Shown one piece after another: positions 40,783 through 49,419 of a stretch of DNA of 64,000 bases. The translations under genes and the position numbers were made by a program. Below the pieces are notes generated by a model. It was not told the DNA's origin, made no database searches, and saw only the letters and a program-made list of their open reading frames with translations. Numbering within the stretch: position 1 is the first letter of the stretch; each line of letters begins with the position of its first letter. Origin of the DNA: Leptospira sp. (lineage in GTDB: Bacteria; Spirochaetota; Leptospiria; Leptospirales; Leptospiraceae); assembly GCA_016742255.1 (NCBI GenBank), contig JACVCB010000004.1, forward strand, positions 141,459 to 205,458. Reading direction: 5' to 3'.

Positions 40783-43767
40783 TTAAAATCGATAACTAGC
40801 AGACATTGAAAAGGAAACCCCTTCTCTATAAGAACGAAAGAGTTTTTCTTCGTTTAACAATTCATCTTTTACATAGATTTTAAACCTTTGGTCTGTAACG
40901 TTTTTTGCAGCAAATTTAAAATCTAACTTATCATCCATTTTATGGGAAAAAACGATGTCTGTTAATCCAACGCCTCTTTCATATGCATCAGGTGTTCCAT
41001 TGGCCCCTACTACAAATATTCGATCACCAAAGTAGTTGTAGTAAAATCCTAATGTTGTCGTTTTTAATTTGTTGAGGAAAATATCGAATTTAAGATTTGC
41101 CACAAAGTCTGATTGTCCTTGCAGAGGTCTTCTTATGTTGGTAGGATCATAGGAGAAACTTCTATCAATCGGATCTAAGATACCTGCTTTTCCTACAGTA
41201 TATTGTTCCCAAGAAATCACGTTAACAAGCGATTTGATAAAGAAGACGTTTGTCTCAAATCTAAATTTATCAAAAAACTCTCTTCTAAAATCTAACTCGA
41301 TACCTCGAATAGTAGCACGACTAGCATTTGCATAAGTGAAGAATGGTGAAATTTGTCCGGCAACAGGTTGTCCAATTAATTCAATCGGATTGGATAAGTC
41401 TTTTAAGAAAGCTCCTGCTCCAACATAGTTTGATCCACCCATAAAGTATTCATAACGAAAATCAAAGTTATGAATATATGTTCTCTGAAGGTTTGGATTA
41501 CCACGAATTCTATCACCACCAAAATAAGGAGTGAAAGCAAATGGAGACATCTCTCTAAAATCAGGTCTTGTAAGTGTTTGTGAATAACCAAATCGTAAAT
41601 TTTGATCCTGAAGGAATTCATAAACCAAATTTACACTTGGCAAAACGTCTTTTGTTCGAATCTCTCCGATACCGTTATTATCTGCAGAACAGATATTATT
41701 TTTTACTAAAAGAATTCTTTCCCCTTCTGATCCTACATCACAACCATATCCAGGTCTTCTCACATCAAATTGTTCTTTCAGTACAAACGTTTTTACCTTT
41801 TGATAAGAGTCTTCATAACGTGCACCACCAATGAATCTAAATTTAGGAAATAAAGGAATGTCAAACTGAGAGAAGTAAGAATGTAACTTCTGATATGCAT
41901 CATAAGCGTTTGGCTCCACTTGTCTTTCAGAAAATGTTCGGTTAGCAAGTCCTGAACTATTAGTTCTTAAGAATTCAATAGGGTTATATGTGATTTCACC
42001 AGGAACTAAATAAAGATCACCCACTCCTGTTCCAATATTTGATTTTGAACCAAATTCTCTAAAGGTAAACGATTTAAAGCGATCGAGTGCGGAACCACCA
42101 AATTTAAATGAAGATTTTAATCCATTCCACTGATCAAATGGGATTTCATAAGCTACACTAAAACTTCTCACTGTGTCATTTGAAGTTGAATAAAATCTAG
42201 ATCCGTCCGGGTTATTACCAAGTCGTGTTGGAATCGTTGTCACAGGGCTAGTTTGAGGCCGTCTCCATACTTGTTGTGTTAAATTTGGTTCATCACGTTT
42301 AGCTTCCCCATAATTCATTTGCCAATCTAATGTATGTGGTCGATTCATTGAACCCAAATTGACAGCATGTTTTCCACCGAAACTAGTATTGAATAGTTGA
42401 CGACTGATGAAATCATTTGTTTGAGAAAAAAATTGAAAATTGTCAATGTTGTTTGTTCCAACAGACTCTCTTACTGATTTTTCGGAAGAAACAGAGTAAA
42501 AATTCTTTAGAAAGAATTGTTGGCCAGCAGTCGGTTCATATGCCAAGTTTAAATTATTACCGAAAAGCCTCTCTTCCAAATAGATATCAGCATCCTGAGT
42601 TTGTAACGGAGTAACTGTTGTTAAATCTTTCACTGATAAGTTAACTGGGTTACCTGGAATATAACGTACATCTTTCTGTCTTTTGAATCGATAATCAACA
42701 GAATGAGTTGTACCAAAAATTACACCCAAACGTTGTCCTGATTCAGTTAATTTGAAGGTATTCCCAATGGTAAAATTAAAATTTTTATCGTAAGGAGCTT
42801 TTGTTTGCTCTGGAGACCACTGAGAAGGAAAACTGACTCCACCAATATTCACAAGTGTTGGGTTTAGACCACCGAAACGAGATCCTGGCTCAAAAGGCAA
42901 AAAATCAGGTACAGATTTTACTAATGAAGGAAGTTCTTGGTTTGCAGTTGGTCTTCCAAAAAAATCTCCACCCTTAAAAGTTAACCATTTATTGCGAGTT
43001 GTGTTAGAATTGTATCCAACGCCCATTCCAAAATTCACAGTTAGTTGGTCTGGGTATTCTTTGGTTTCAATTTTTACTAAACCACCTGAAAATTCACCTG
43101 ACTCTTCTGGAACAAAAGATTTAATTACTCTAATATTTTTAATTAATGATGCAGGAAATAAATCCAATGGAACCACTCGTTTGTCTGGCTCTGTAGATGG
43201 GATATATGCATCATTTAAATAAGTAGAAGAATATCTTTCACCTAATCCGCGAACAAATACGAATTTTCCACCAACGATTGTAATTCCAGTTACACGTTTG
43301 ATAACATCACTAGCTGAAGAATCTGGAGATTTTTTAATCGATTCTGCACCAATCGAATCAGAGACTGTTGCTGATTTTTTTTGTAACTGCAATAGAGCAG
43401 CATCAGACTCATTGATGGCTCGGTCTTTCACCTCGACAGTTTGTAATACTTGTGCACCAAATGTTACATTCATTTGACTAGGTTTTCCCGCAGTTACAAC
43501 AACAGATCTGTTTTGCGGACCATATCCATACATTTGGTATTCAACTTGGTAAGTACCTGGAGGTATCTCTAAAATGTATTTTCCGTCAAAATCAGTTTTT
43601 GCGAATTTTTTTTCAGATCGTATAACAATGGTCGCACCAAAAACAGGTTCTCCGTTTTCAGAATCAATAATAGTTCCTCGGATTGATCCATTACTTTGAG
43701 CAGATAAGCCAAAAGTTGAAATGAAAACCAATAAGGATAAGGTAAGAAGAGTTTTGATTGATTTCAT
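40783..43767 (-). CDS. TonB-dependent receptor with CarboxypepD_reg-like domain
   Basis: A 994-residue outer-membrane receptor. I start it at the ATG preceded by AAGGA rather than at the upstream in-frame TTG. It has a signal peptide (LLTLSLLVFISTFGLSAQ), a regulatory-like beta-sandwich (about 28-105, GTIIDSENGEPVFGATIVI), a plug domain (about 130-260, SPDSSASDVIKRVTGITIVG), then a large barrel ending in ...SFSMSASYRF. It is the type used for oligomeric or metal-containing ligands; the ligand is unknown. Two lipoprotein genes precede it on the same strand, with a palindrome in the gap. Its counterpart at 25813 is of the same class but divergent in sequence. Confidence 0.9.
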   Translation of the reverse strand: MKSIKTLLTLSLLVFISTFGLSAQSNGSIRGTIIDSENGEPVFGATIVIRSEKKFAKTDFDGKYILEIPPGTYQVEYQMYGYGPQNRSVVVTAGKPSQMNVTFGAQVLQTVEVKDRAINESDAALLQLQKKSATVSDSIGAESIKKSPDSSASDVIKRVTGITIVGGKFVFVRGLGERYSSTYLNDAYIPSTEPDKRVVPLDLFPASLIKNIRVIKSFVPEESGEFSGGLVKIETKEYPDQLTVNFGMGVGYNSNTTRNKWLTFKGGDFFGRPTANQELPSLVKSVPDFLPFEPGSRFGGLNPTLVNIGGVSFPSQWSPEQTKAPYDKNFNFTIGNTFKLTESGQRLGVIFGTTHSVDYRFKRQKDVRYIPGNPVNLSVKDLTTVTPLQTQDADIYLEERLFGNNLNLAYEPTAGQQFFLKNFYSVSSEKSVRESVGTNNIDNFQFFSQTNDFISRQLFNTSFGGKHAVNLGSMNRPHTLDWQMNYGEAKRDEPNLTQQVWRRPQTSPVTTIPTRLGNNPDGSRFYSTSNDTVRSFSVAYEIPFDQWNGLKSSFKFGGSALDRFKSFTFREFGSKSNIGTGVGDLYLVPGEITYNPIEFLRTNSSGLANRTFSERQVEPNAYDAYQKLHSYFSQFDIPLFPKFRFIGGARYEDSYQKVKTFVLKEQFDVRRPGYGCDVGSEGERILLVKNNICSADNNGIGEIRTKDVLPSVNLVYEFLQDQNLRFGYSQTLTRPDFREMSPFAFTPYFGGDRIRGNPNLQRTYIHNFDFRYEYFMGGSNYVGAGAFLKDLSNPIELIGQPVAGQISPFFTYANASRATIRGIELDFRREFFDKFRFETNVFFIKSLVNVISWEQYTVGKAGILDPIDRSFSYDPTNIRRPLQGQSDFVANLKFDIFLNKLKTTTLGFYYNYFGDRIFVVGANGTPDAYERGVGLTDIVFSHKMDDKLDFKFAAKNVTDQRFKIYVKDELLNEEKLFRSYREGVSFSMSASYRF

Positions 43768-43794
43768 AAATTCCTTCAGAGCCAAGCTTCTAGA

Positions 43795-43812
43795 ATTTAC
43801 GTGTACGTAAAT
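43795..43812. promoter_or_regulatory. Palindrome upstream of TonB receptor
   Basis: A perfect inverted repeat of 8-bp arms, ATTTACGT and ACGTAAAT, with spacer GT, 28 bp upstream of the receptor ATG. It may be an operator for an internal promoter; the regulator is unknown. Confidence 0.45.
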
Positions 43813-43874
43813 GAAAAGGGGATTAGATTGAGTTACGTTTATGTGAACTAATTATTACAAACAGATTACAAAAA

Positions 43875-44447
43875 CTAAGGTCCAATCACTCCAACTTTGT
43901 AACCAGATTTTGTTTCAAATACCATTTTAATTTGATCTAAGACAATGAGTTGATTATCAATTTGAATCTTTATCGTTTTAGGTTTGTGACCTACGATATC
44001 TCCATACATTCTAGGTTTTTCCCAATCAATTGAGATGATTCTATATTGTTTACCTTGGATACGATTGTAAATTTCTGTGATTGCGAATGTTTCTCTTGTT
44101 TCTAATACTTTTCTATACTCGACCAATGGAGTAGTATCAAGAAGGGTACCTTTACCCAAAATATTTGGAAAAATTACATTCATTTTTTCATCCCAACTTA
44201 CATAATAATCGTTTTGTGATTTGTTTTGAGTCACTTCTTTTAAGAAATTTTGGACGGCAAGTTCTTTAGATTTGGAAAATTTAACCCAATCACTGTTCTT
44301 AGAAGCATTTGCTCTAATGAGTTTATGGTCTTTCTCGACTGAAAGAATCACTTTTTGATTTTCAGCTTCCATTTGTTCACGCCAATCTTCTTGGCTACAA
44401 AATGAAATACTTAATAGGGAGATTAATAGAAGTAGATTACGTATCAT
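43875..44447 (-). CDS. Putative lipoprotein of unknown function
   Basis: A 190-residue protein with lipoprotein signal MIRNLLLLISLLSISFC (Cys at 17). The mature part has no recognised domain; it is hydrophilic with a helical first half (DWREQMEAENQKVILSVEKD) and beta-rich second half (YRIISIDWEKPRMYGDIVG). It lies between the beta-helix lipoprotein gene and the TonB receptor, so it may act with them at the outer membrane. Its ribosome site (AGGA) is partly inside a hairpin. Confidence 0.65.
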   Translation of the reverse strand: MIRNLLLLISLLSISFCSQEDWREQMEAENQKVILSVEKDHKLIRANASKNSDWVKFSKSKELAVQNFLKEVTQNKSQNDYYVSWDEKMNVIFPNILGKGTLLDTTPLVEYRKVLETRETFAITEIYNRIQGKQYRIISIDWEKPRMYGDIVGHKPKTIKIQIDNQLIVLDQIKMVFETKSGYKVGVIGP

Positions 44448-44451
44448 AAAT

Positions 44452-44479
44452 CCTAGTGACCTTAGTTAAGGCCACTAGG
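44452..44479 (-). promoter_or_regulatory. Intercistronic hairpin covering a ribosome-binding site
   Basis: On either strand the arms CCTAGTG...CCTT and AAGG...CACTAGG pair around a 4-base loop with one A/C mismatch. On the coding (minus) strand the 3' arm ends in ...CACTAGG, whose AGG is the likely Shine-Dalgarno of the downstream lipoprotein gene. It could weaken downstream translation or act as a partial terminator. Confidence 0.5.
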
Positions 44480-44495
44480 TAAAGTTTTAAATTAA

Positions 44496-46259
44496 TTATC
44501 GAGCTCTAAAAACTGCCCAATCTTTATACCATTCTGTTGAAGCACCACCCACATACGTTCCTGATAATGAACTAATCGTTCTATAGTCAGGTTTAGTATC
44601 TCCAAATCCACAATTAGATGTTGATCCATCAGATGTAATTGGAGTTGTTGTTATCGTAGTTGATCCTGTTGGAGTAATAGCAGTTGTTTTACCATTTTCG
44701 TATGCAAGATTTGCAATCGTTCCGCTCACTGCAGGATAAGTTCCAGAAGTTGTTGTGCTCACTGCCGCAGCGTCAGCAAACCCGAAGACAATCGCTCTAT
44801 TGATTGTCCCTGCAAATCCTTCTCTCAATCTCATTCCTTGTCCACCAGCAATACCTGCACCTATTAAAGTAACATTTGTAATTGTTGGATTTGTGCAACG
44901 ATTGAGTGAACCTGAAGCACATGAAGAACCAGCACCACTTGTTGCATCAGTTCCATCCATCTCAAATCCATGTGGATCAGTTGAGAAGGAACCACCACAA
45001 GATGAAGGGTATTTATGACCAATCAAGTTTGTCATTGTTCCTGTGAATGCTTCATCTAAGTCGAAGTCATCATCCAAACCACCTGTTGCCAAAAGGTTTG
45101 ACCATGTTCCAGATCCACCCCAAGCCTCAAATCCATCATCCAATCCTCTATGGACTTGCACAAAACTAAGTACAGATTTAGAAGCATAAATTGACATGTT
45201 ATTCAATTCATCTCCAGGTGCCACTTCGTTCCCTGCAAATTCTATGATGTTATAAGACATATTCAAATTTTCTACATCAGAACCAATTGCTCCACCATAA
45301 CCTTGAGGCGTCGTTCCTTCTGTGTTTGATGCTCTAGAAGCACCACTTGTTCCAATAACAACGATTCCACCCCAATCTCCAGGGAAACGAGATCCAAGAG
45401 ATGCAGCAGAAGACCAACAGATTGGGTCGGCAGCTGTTCCGTTTGAAACTAATTTCGATCCTTGTTTGAAGAAAATTGAAGATCCTCTTTGTCCAAAAAT
45501 GGCAGTTCCAGGAGTTACAGTGATTGTTGCACCGGATTCTACAAATACAGTTCCTTGGAGAAGGATTCCACCAGACCAAGTCTCAGAACCTGTAATGGAA
45601 CCAGTTTTGATCGCTGGACCTCCAAGTAATCTACGACCATCGCATACGTTCTCTCCAACTGTTGGACTAACAATTGGATATTCACCTTTTACAAATACAT
45701 TCACAGATTTAACAGTGACAGAATACCCTGCTGCTGTAATTGGAAATGCATTAACGTTGGTTCGGTTGCTCAAGTCTATATTTACACCTAATGTGCCATC
45801 TCCCAATGAATTCGTAAAAGCTGAAGAAGATAAATTTGTTACAGTAGTGCAAGCTGTCGTATTATCTGCTCCAACTGCTTCTACTGCTGACATAGTTAGA
45901 TTACCTGTTAAAGAGGTTAATCTAAAGCTAATCACAAATTCTCCATCAAGAGCACCTGCTCCTGCTGCGGCTACATATGAGTTAGTTTGACAAGTTGTAA
46001 AGTCAGATAAAGCAGATTGGCCACTAGATAAAATTCCACTTGAATCTGCAATTGTCACCTTTCCATCTTTAATCGGAAGACCGCCTGATGTTTTTAAAGT
46101 ACCAGTCATAACTACAGTGTATTCTGGCTGGTTTAACAAAGCTGCCAAACCCAGAAATAAAGCTGTATTATCATCTTTCTTTCCTGGGCAATTGATCATC
46201 GTGAATCCCATCATCGCGATGAAAAGAAGCACCATGCTTTTTTTGAATGAATTTTTCAT
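44496..46259 (-). CDS. Surface lipoprotein with right-handed beta-helix-like repeat region
   Basis: A 587-residue lipoprotein: signal with KSMVLLFIAMMGFTMINC (Cys near 24). After a beta-sandwich-like N-part (TGTLKTSGGLPIKDGKVTI), residues from about 230 show a pattern common in Bacteroidetes and Leptospira surface proteins: TVFVESGATITVTPGTAIFG, GDWGGIVVIGTSG, YNIIEFAGNE, VQVHRGLDDGFEAWGG and LDDDFDLDEAFTG. This region should form a parallel beta-helix. Such proteins often stand next to TonB receptors. It is the first gene of the operon with the lipoprotein and receptor genes. Function is unknown. Confidence 0.75.
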   Translation of the reverse strand: MKNSFKKSMVLLFIAMMGFTMINCPGKKDDNTALFLGLAALLNQPEYTVVMTGTLKTSGGLPIKDGKVTIADSSGILSSGQSALSDFTTCQTNSYVAAAGAGALDGEFVISFRLTSLTGNLTMSAVEAVGADNTTACTTVTNLSSSAFTNSLGDGTLGVNIDLSNRTNVNAFPITAAGYSVTVKSVNVFVKGEYPIVSPTVGENVCDGRRLLGGPAIKTGSITGSETWSGGILLQGTVFVESGATITVTPGTAIFGQRGSSIFFKQGSKLVSNGTAADPICWSSAASLGSRFPGDWGGIVVIGTSGASRASNTEGTTPQGYGGAIGSDVENLNMSYNIIEFAGNEVAPGDELNNMSIYASKSVLSFVQVHRGLDDGFEAWGGSGTWSNLLATGGLDDDFDLDEAFTGTMTNLIGHKYPSSCGGSFSTDPHGFEMDGTDATSGAGSSCASGSLNRCTNPTITNVTLIGAGIAGGQGMRLREGFAGTINRAIVFGFADAAAVSTTTSGTYPAVSGTIANLAYENGKTTAITPTGSTTITTTPITSDGSTSNCGFGDTKPDYRTISSLSGTYVGGASTEWYKDWAVFRAR

Positions 46260-46421
46260 TTTGTTCCTCTTTCGAAAAAATTCGAATTTGTTTTGCTAGC
46301 GGGTCTTCCCGGAAAGGGATTCGCAAAAATTCTCCCTCTAGCAATAGAAACTATGTTCTTTATTTGTTACAGAGGGATGACAAGCTGGTGAAGGTTTGGT
46401 AAAGGTTTCATGAAAGAATGA

Positions 46422-46679
46422 TTAAGTATGGAGACGGTTTAAAATTTTTACAAGATTACTTTTGATTCTACGAATTTGGTCGGGAGTTAATTGTAGTTCG
46501 CCAGATTCTGCTTTTTCGATCACACGTTCGGCTTTGGTGATAAAAACAATTGCTTCTTCATCTATGGCTTCTTTTCGTAATTGTTTTTCACGGTAGGCAT
46601 CCAAAGCCTTTTGTACATCCAAAAGTTCTTTGGAAATTCCTCCGATCGCGATATTCAATTCGACAATGTTTTCATCCAT
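46422..46679 (-). CDS. Small coiled-coil protein
   Basis: An 85-residue, fully helical, charged protein (ENIVELNIAIGGISKELLDV, ALDAYREKQLRKEAIDEEAI, ending in KSNLVKILNRLHT). No family recognised. It follows mltG with 42 bp between, on the same strand, so the two may be cotranscribed. The 162-bp gap upstream of it to the lipoprotein gene has no clear element beyond a short run of T. Confidence 0.55.
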   Translation of the reverse strand: MDENIVELNIAIGGISKELLDVQKALDAYREKQLRKEAIDEEAIVFITKAERVIEKAESGELQLTPDQIRRIKSNLVKILNRLHT

Positions 46680-46721
46680 AATGAATCTAATGAGTTAGCA
46701 TTTTTATAATACTATTTGAAT

Positions 46722-47744
46722 CTATTGATACAAAACATCGATGAATTTTTTCTTAGCTTCCAAATGTTCTTTAAAGGTCGCAGAAAAATAATGTGATCCA
46801 TCTGGTTTTAATAAGAAAAACAATTTATCAGATTTCATTGGTCGAAAAGATGCTTCGAGTGCGGGTAAACCTGGGTTAGAAATTGGACCTGGGGGCCAAC
46901 CGCCATTCATATATGTATTGTATGGTGATACTATTTTCAAATCAGACTCAAAAAGTCTCTTTTTTGGTTTATCGAATAAGTACTGTATGGTGGCACATGA
47001 TTCTAAATTGATGTTTTTTTCAATTCTGGTGAGAAATACTCCAGCCATCATAGGCCTTTCTTCTTTTCTCACTGCTTCTCTTTCCACTATCGAAGCAAGT
47101 ACAACTCTAAAATGTAGATCTGCGGGTTTGATTCCTTTTGCTTCAGGGATGGTCTCCAATTTTTTATAAAACCGTTTGATCATCATTTCAGTGATACGTT
47201 CAAGAGGATAATTTAATGGCACTGAATATGTTTCAGGAAATAAATAACCTTCTAAAGTTTTAGCAGGAATATTGTATTTTGTAAGTAATGCTTGGCTTTG
47301 AGTTACTTTTAAAAATTCTTCTCGTGATGGAGCTAGTTTTTTTGTAACCAAGAGATCACCTATCTGGCGATTGTTATATCCTTCAGGAACAGTGAATGTG
47401 ATGAGTTTAACTTTTCCGGAAATGATGACATCTAAAATCTTACGAGAGCTCATTCCATCATTGATGTCATAAACTCCTTGTTTGATTTTGTTTCCAGCTC
47501 TTGTAAATTTGATGAGATAATTAAAGTATACACTAGATTTAATCATTCCAGCACTCGCTAATTCTCTTACAACACTGGAAGAAGGTTCACCGGAATCAAT
47601 GATGAGTTCGTATTTGTTTTGACCGTCTCCAACAGCTCCGCCCTTGATTTCATCCACGACAAAAAAACTGATGAGTGCCAAAACTAAGAGTAAAGCAGCA
47701 CCTAATCCTGAAAGTATCAGGTATTTTTTAACTTTTGAGTTCAT
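46722..47744 (-). CDS. mltG: Endolytic transglycosylase MltG
   Basis: A 340-residue inner-membrane enzyme, counted from the ATG after GGGGAAGGA; an in-frame TTG upstream would add 7 residues. Order: an N-terminal transmembrane segment (LILSGLGAALLLVLALISFF), a LysM-like subdomain (about 95-160, VKLITFTVPEGYNNRQIGDL), and the YceG catalytic domain with its Glu in VLASIVEREAVRKEE and the conserved NTYMNGGWPPGPISNPG near the C-terminus. It cuts nascent glycan strands in the periplasm. It is upstream-adjacent to murB on the same strand, a sensible cell-wall pair. Confidence 0.93.
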   Translation of the reverse strand: MNSKVKKYLILSGLGAALLLVLALISFFVVDEIKGGAVGDGQNKYELIIDSGEPSSSVVRELASAGMIKSSVYFNYLIKFTRAGNKIKQGVYDINDGMSSRKILDVIISGKVKLITFTVPEGYNNRQIGDLLVTKKLAPSREEFLKVTQSQALLTKYNIPAKTLEGYLFPETYSVPLNYPLERITEMMIKRFYKKLETIPEAKGIKPADLHFRVVLASIVEREAVRKEERPMMAGVFLTRIEKNINLESCATIQYLFDKPKKRLFESDLKIVSPYNTYMNGGWPPGPISNPGLPALEASFRPMKSDKLFFLLKPDGSHYFSATFKEHLEAKKKFIDVLYQ

Positions 47745-47789
47745 TCCTTCCCCATCCTTCTGCAACTATCGACAATTACCAAATCTTTT

Positions 47790-48872
47790 TTAGGGTCTTA
47801 CGACTGGTTCCCTCTCCAAATGGATGGAAAAAGTTTCAAACACACGTTTTTGGATCGATTCCGCCATGGCCAACAATGCGTTTGCAGTTCCATTGATATT
47901 GATTAGACCCAAACAATGGTTCGTGGAGATACCCACTCCGCCTGGAAAAATATCACCTTTTTTGATTCCAGAATGTTCAATGAGCCATGCTGCCGAAAGT
48001 TTTTTGGTTCCGTTTGATTCATGATACATTGGGGGATCAGTGTATCCTAATTTGCTAGCTTTGATTAAAAATTTTTGAATCTCTGAATCTGCTAAGATTG
48101 GGTTTGTGAAAAAAGAACCAGCTGAACGCGTGTTAGGATCATTTTCATCTAGCACCATGGATTTTTTCTTCCTCAATCCTATAATCAAATTTCTTAGAGA
48201 TTCTAATTGTGTAGTACGTAAATTTTCATTCGATTTGTGTTCTTTACTTTCTGAGAGTAAAATTTCCCATTGTTTTTTTACCTCTGGATAAAGGATACAA
48301 GGTTCTTTTTGTTTTGATAATTGAAACGTAACAGAACATACAATCCAATTTCGAAACATTCCAGATTTGAATTCGCTATTACGATAGGTAAAATTACAGT
48401 CTTCATTAGAGATTGTTATTTCATTTCCAGCTTCATCTAAACATTGAATCGAAATGATTGTATCTTTTACTTCTTGGCCGTATGCCCCAATATTTTGAAT
48501 GGGTGAAGCTCCAACAGATCCTGGGATTCCAGATAAGCATTCAATTCCAGTTAATCCTTGTTTAACGACATATTCAACAAATTGGTCCCAAATGACCCCA
48601 GCTCCTACTTCATAAATCACAGATGATTCATTTGCTTCTAAACATCTAATTCCAGGAATTTGTATTTGTAAAACAACTCCATCAAATCCAGAATCTCGAA
48701 TGATTGTATTTGATCCACCTCCTAGTATCATGTACGGGAGTTTTTGATTTCGGCAATAGAGTAATGCGTCTTTAACATCTTGTTTTGTTTTGATCGATAT
48801 AAAATACTTTGCCTCACCACCTAATCGAAATGTTGTATAGGGAGCGAGAGGGATATCATTTTGGACCAACAT
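47790..48872 (-). CDS. murB: UDP-N-acetylenolpyruvoylglucosamine reductase
   Basis: A 360-residue FAD enzyme reducing enolpyruvyl-UDP-GlcNAc to UDP-MurNAc with NADPH. I use the ATG giving MLVQNDIPLAPYTTF. Signatures: YMILGGGSNTIIRDSGFDGV (FAD), CLSGIPGSVGASPIQNIGAYG, YRNSEFKSGM, the catalytic Ser in RSAGSFFTNP, and KLSAAWLIEHSGIKKGDIFPGG. Length and order suit the type I enzyme. It is divergent from the ArsC/Spx-like gene with 50 bp between. Confidence 0.95.
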   Translation of the reverse strand: MLVQNDIPLAPYTTFRLGGEAKYFISIKTKQDVKDALLYCRNQKLPYMILGGGSNTIIRDSGFDGVVLQIQIPGIRCLEANESSVIYEVGAGVIWDQFVEYVVKQGLTGIECLSGIPGSVGASPIQNIGAYGQEVKDTIISIQCLDEAGNEITISNEDCNFTYRNSEFKSGMFRNWIVCSVTFQLSKQKEPCILYPEVKKQWEILLSESKEHKSNENLRTTQLESLRNLIIGLRKKKSMVLDENDPNTRSAGSFFTNPILADSEIQKFLIKASKLGYTDPPMYHESNGTKKLSAAWLIEHSGIKKGDIFPGGVGISTNHCLGLININGTANALLAMAESIQKRVFETFSIHLEREPVVRP

Positions 48873-48922
48873 AGTTCCAATAAAAAGTTTCCTCAAAAAT
48901 AGTAAGTAAGAAAATCGGTTCT

Positions 48923-49282
48923 ATGGGTCGATCCAAACTGAAAGTTTACGAATATTCTGGCTGTAGTACGTGCAGAAATGCACTCAAATACTTAAATTCC
49001 AAAAAAATCGAATTTGAACAAATTCCCATTCGAGAAACTCCGCCTTCAGTTACTGAATTAAAGAAAGCAAAACAATACTTAGGTGATATTAAAAAACTTT
49101 TTAATACCTCTGGCAAAGATTACAGTGAAGGAAATTGGAAAGAAAAATTGGGGAAACTTAGCGAAGACCAAATTTATAAAGAACTATCCTCAAATGGCAA
49201 TTTAGTGAAAAGACCATTTGTTGTTGGAGACGGATGGTATTTGGTAGGCTTTAAGGAAGGGGAATGGGGTGAACAGCTTTAG
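48923..49282 (+). CDS. ArsC/Spx family protein
   Basis: A 119-residue thioredoxin-fold protein. The redox pair is CSTC (C14, C17) in VYEYSGCSTCRNALKYLNSK, and the family ending is LVKRPFVVGDGWYLVGFKEG. The CxxC at the N-terminus followed by RN and the KRP loop fits the ArsC/YffB/Spx/MgsR group. Whether it reduces arsenate or serves as a thiol-redox adaptor cannot be decided. It is followed by the third 60-bp repeat. Confidence 0.85.
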   Translation: MGRSKLKVYEYSGCSTCRNALKYLNSKKIEFEQIPIRETPPSVTELKKAKQYLGDIKKLFNTSGKDYSEGNWKEKLGKLSEDQIYKELSSNGNLVKRPFVVGDGWYLVGFKEGEWGEQL

Positions 49283-49300
49283 GTGAGTTGCTGGAAATTG

Positions 49301-49360
49301 GTATCCCCGCCCTGATTAGGGTGGGGAACTAGACCCGCCACCCAATACGTCCTCTCTATC
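49301..49360 (+). repeat. 60-bp interspersed repeat, copy 3 of 3
   Basis: The same block as at 10253 and 13698; here the hairpin loop reads TGATTA rather than GATTTA. It lies between two convergent genes (ArsC/Spx-like and transglutaminase), where it could serve as a terminator. Confidence 0.85.
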
Positions 49361-49419
49361 ATATACGATCGATTCAAACAAACTGATTCTCATTCCTACG
49401 AATTATTCTTTTAAAAAGT

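Noticed and set aside
45322..45990. 222-residue plus-strand open frame
   Set aside because: It is antisense to the beta-helix lipoprotein, created by its biased Gly/Ser/Thr codons.
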